This document shows, piece after piece, positions 5,879 through 7,418 of a DNA stretch of 7,418 nucleotides; the first letter of the stretch is position 1; the number at the start of each line of letters is the position of its first letter. Below the pieces are notes generated by a model. It searched no databases. It saw only the letters and a program-made list of their open reading frames with translations, and had not been told where the DNA came from. Where the stretch lies: positions 1 to 7,418 of the forward strand of contig JAKONL010000447.1 of the NCBI GenBank assembly GCA_022701965.1, written 5' to 3'. This DNA is from Burkholderiaceae bacterium. Its GTDB lineage: Bacteria; Pseudomonadota; Gammaproteobacteria; Burkholderiales; Burkholderiaceae. A program made the position numbers and the translations under genes.

Positions 5879-7201
5879 CTAGAAGGCCGCAGCGCGCGCG
5901 TCCAGCGGCCGGCTGGCGTCGCGCCGGTACAGCACCAGCGTCGCGATCAGTCCGCAGACGGCGGCGGCCGTCATCCACAGTCCGGGCGCGCCCTTGTCGC
6001 CGGTGAGCTCGATCAGTCCGGTCGCGATGGCCGGGGTGAAACCGCCGAAGACCGCCGTCGCCAGGCTGTAGGCGAGCGAGAAGCCCGCCGTGCGCACGCT
6101 CACGGGCATCACCTCGGTCAGCGCCACCACCATGGCGCCGTTGTAGCTGGCGTAGAGGAACGACAGCCACAGCTCGACTTCCAGCATGCGCGCGAAGCTC
6201 GGCGCGCCGACCAGCCACTTCAGCGACGGATAGGCCGTGAGGATGGTCAGCACGGTGAAGACGATCAGCAGCGGCTTGCGCCCGACGCGGTCCGACAGCG
6301 CGCCCATCACCGGCAGCCAGAAGAAGTTCGAGACGGCGACGAACAGCGTGACGATCAGCGCGTCGGTGGTGCTCAGGTGCAGCACGCTCTTGCCGAAGGT
6401 CGGCGTGTAGACGGTGATCAGGTAGAACGACACGGTGGTCATCGACACCAGCATCATCCCGGCGACGACCAGGCCCCAGTTGGCGACCATCGAGCGGAAG
6501 ATCTCGCGTGCGTCGGGGCGGTGCTTGCGGGCCATGAACTCCTCGGTCTCCTGCAGCGAGCGGCGCAGCACGAACAGCACCGGCACGATCAGGCAGCCGA
6601 CGAAGAAGGGCACGCGCCAATAGAAATCGGCGACTTCGGCGCTGCTGAAGGTGACGTTGAGCCAGTAGCCCAGCGCCGCCGCGACGACGATCGCGACCTG
6701 CTGGCTCGCCGACTGCCAGGCGACATAGAAGCCCTTGCGGCCCGGCGTCGCCATCTCCGACAGGTAGACCGACACGCCGCCCAGTTCCACGCCGGCCGAG
6801 AAGCCCTGCAGCAGCCGGCCGACCAGCACCAGCACCGGCGCCGCCAGGCCGATGGTCGCGTAGCCCGGCACGCAGGCGATCAGCAGGGTGCCGAGCGCCA
6901 TCAGCGCCAGCGTGACGATCAGGCCCTGGCGGCGGCCGACGCGGTCGATGTAGGCGCCCAGGAAGATCGCGCCGAGCGGCCGCATCAGAAAGCCCGCGCC
7001 GAAGGTCATGAAGGTCAGCATCAGCGATGCGAACTCGTTGCCGGCGGGGAAGAAGGCCTTGGAGATCTGCGTGGCGTAGAAGCCGAACAGGAAGAAGTCG
7101 AACATCTCCATGAAATTGCCGCCGGTCACGCGCAGGACGGTGGCGAACCTGGAGGAGGGAACAGCTGTCCGGAGGACGTCGGCGGGTCGCGCGATGGTCA
7201 T
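5879..7201 (-). CDS. citA: MFS citrate:proton symporter, CitA/TcuC type
   Basis: The product has 440 residues and belongs to the metabolite:H+ symporter branch of the major facilitator superfamily, an inner-membrane carrier for citrate or related tricarboxylates with protons. The N-terminal part has [20 protein letters not shown] (25-44). MFS motif A appears after helix 2 as [13 protein letters not shown] (82-94) and again in the second half as [11 protein letters not shown] (300-310). [15 protein letters not shown] (128-142) and [13 protein letters not shown] (163-175) are characteristic of the citrate subgroup, as are [10 protein letters not shown] (213-222), [13 protein letters not shown] (259-271) and [20 protein letters not shown] (361-380). 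Hydrophobic segments fit 12 helices. From memory it resembles plasmid-encoded E. coli CitA somewhat more than Salmonella TcuC; citrate rather than tricarballylate is thus likelier but not settled. No tcuAB or regulator gene is in view. The ATG at 7201 fits the family length; no clear ribosome site is visible. It is transcribed toward hemE, 64 bp away. Confidence 0.92.
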   Translation of the reverse strand: MTIARPADVLRTAVPSSRFATVLRVTGGNFMEMFDFFLFGFYATQISKAFFPAGNEFASLMLTFMTFGAGFLMRPLGAIFLGAYIDRVGRRQGLIVTLALMALGTLLIACVPGYATIGLAAPVLVLVGRLLQGFSAGVELGGVSVYLSEMATPGRKGFYVAWQSASQQVAIVVAAALGYWLNVTFSSAEVADFYWRVPFFVGCLIVPVLFVLRRSLQETEEFMARKHRPDAREIFRSMVANWGLVVAGMMLVSMTTVSFYLITVYTPTFGKSVLHLSTTDALIVTLFVAVSNFFWLPVMGALSDRVGRKPLLIVFTVLTILTAYPSLKWLVGAPSFARMLEVELWLSFLYASYNGAMVVALTEVMPVSVRTAGFSLAYSLATAVFGGFTPAIATGLIELTGDKGAPGLWMTAAAVCGLIATLVLYRRDASRPLDARAAAF

Positions 7202-7296
7202 GGGAAGTCTCGGGTGTAAGGCGTTCGTATCAACCGGGACCTTAGGACTCCCAACCCGACCGGAAGCTGACAGCCGGCCTTCGGAAACTACCTATG
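7202..7296 (-). other. Leader region of the citrate symporter gene; no confident promoter
   Basis: This noncoding stretch lies between the redoxin 3' hairpin and the symporter ATG, and should hold the symporter promoter if it has its own. A TTGGGA hexamer occurs on the minus strand, but no good -10 element sits at the right spacing. A small imperfect dyad (GGGAC near 7236, TCCC near 7249) is the only other structure seen. Confidence 0.3.
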
Positions 7297-7319
7297 CGGC
7301 GGCGCCATCGGGCCCGCCG
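7297..7319 (-). terminator. GC-rich hairpin downstream of the redoxin gene
   Basis: CGGCGG (7297-7302) pairs with CCGCCG (7314-7319), and GCC (7304-7306) with GGC (7311-7313), around a 4-nt loop and one bulged base. This gives nine G-C pairs starting 10 nt after the upstream gene's stop. The position suits transcription termination, but there is no T-tract after it on the minus strand. Confidence 0.4.
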
Positions 7320-7329
7320 GCGACCGTGT

Positions 7330-7418
7330 TCAGCTGCGGTACTTGATCGAGCAGCCGTACGGCTTGGTCGCCGAGGCGCTGATCGGCTTGCCGCTCCAGA
7401 CCTCGCCGAGCGCCTTGG
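7330..7418 (-). CDS. C-terminal end of a probable redoxin / AhpC-TSA-like protein (partial)
   Basis: The last 28 codons and a TGA stop (7330-7332) are present; the rest lies beyond the right edge. The tail contains ALGEVWSGKPISASATKPYG followed by CSIKYRS. A short helix, then Gly-Lys-Pro, a spacer and Gly-Cys-Ser-Ile-Lys-Tyr/Trp at the very end is the usual C-terminus of small thioredoxin-fold proteins of the redoxin/PRX-like type found in proteobacteria. The catalytic Cys region cannot be seen, so function (thiol reductase or peroxide-related) is inferred from the tail alone. Confidence 0.6.
   Translation of the reverse strand, partial: KALGEVWSGKPISASATKPYGCSIKYRS

Noticed and set aside
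4543..6006. A 487-codon plus-strand open frame opposite hemE
   Set aside because: It is antisense to hemE with shadow-type composition and no domain features.
6377..7219. A 280-codon plus-strand open frame opposite the transporter
   Set aside because: It is His/Gln/Asp/Arg-rich antisense sequence; the minus strand encodes a well-conserved MFS protein here.

Overview
The window is high-GC chromosomal DNA with every recognisable gene on the minus strand. Gene content and protein similarity (hemE followed by priA, a CitA-type citrate symporter, strongly GC-biased third codon positions) point to a betaproteobacterium, most likely Burkholderiales. That placement is inferred from recalled family similarity, not from a database search.

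Reading in the direction of transcription (right to left): the last 28 codons of a probable redoxin/AhpC-TSA-like protein (7418-7330), followed by a GC-rich hairpin; a 440-residue CitA/TcuC-type MFS citrate:H+ symporter (7201-5879); hemE, uroporphyrinogen decarboxylase (5814-4711), 64 bp further on; a 430-bp intergenic region; priA, the primosomal helicase (4280-2163); and two predicted secreted proteins (2111-1212 and 1140-406) that follow priA closely and probably share its transcript. The leftmost 405 bp contain no confident gene, only a possible 28-residue peptide and a coding-like frame that meets a TAG stop and then appears to continue to the window edge.

Two things stand out. First, hemE is full length and well conserved (368 codons, all expected active-site residues), but codon 252, normally the Lys of a Phe-Thr-Lys-Gly-Gly-Gly motif, is TAG. 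The frame is otherwise intact on both sides, so this is a single-base nonsense change or a base error in a gene that is normally needed for haem synthesis.

Second, the hemE-priA intergenic region is much richer in A+T than its surroundings. It contains two exact DnaA boxes (TTATCCACA and TTATGCACA), a third degenerate box 12 bp from the first, a 35-bp stretch of about 26% GC holding a T8 tract and a sequence resembling the 13-mer of the E. coli unwinding element, and a 29-bp imperfect inverted repeat (13 bp perfect) flanking the first box. Together these look like a replication-origin or DnaA-binding element. The position beside hemE recalls the hemE-linked origins known in alphaproteobacteria such as Caulobacter and Rickettsia.

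The genes do not form one pathway. HemE acts in tetrapyrrole synthesis, PriA in replication restart, and the MFS protein in carboxylate uptake. The two secreted proteins have no function that can be assigned from sequence. One is an unrecognised family with a Cys pair; the other resembles the ClpP-fold periplasmic proteins of the COG3904 type but appears to lack the serine at the expected position.
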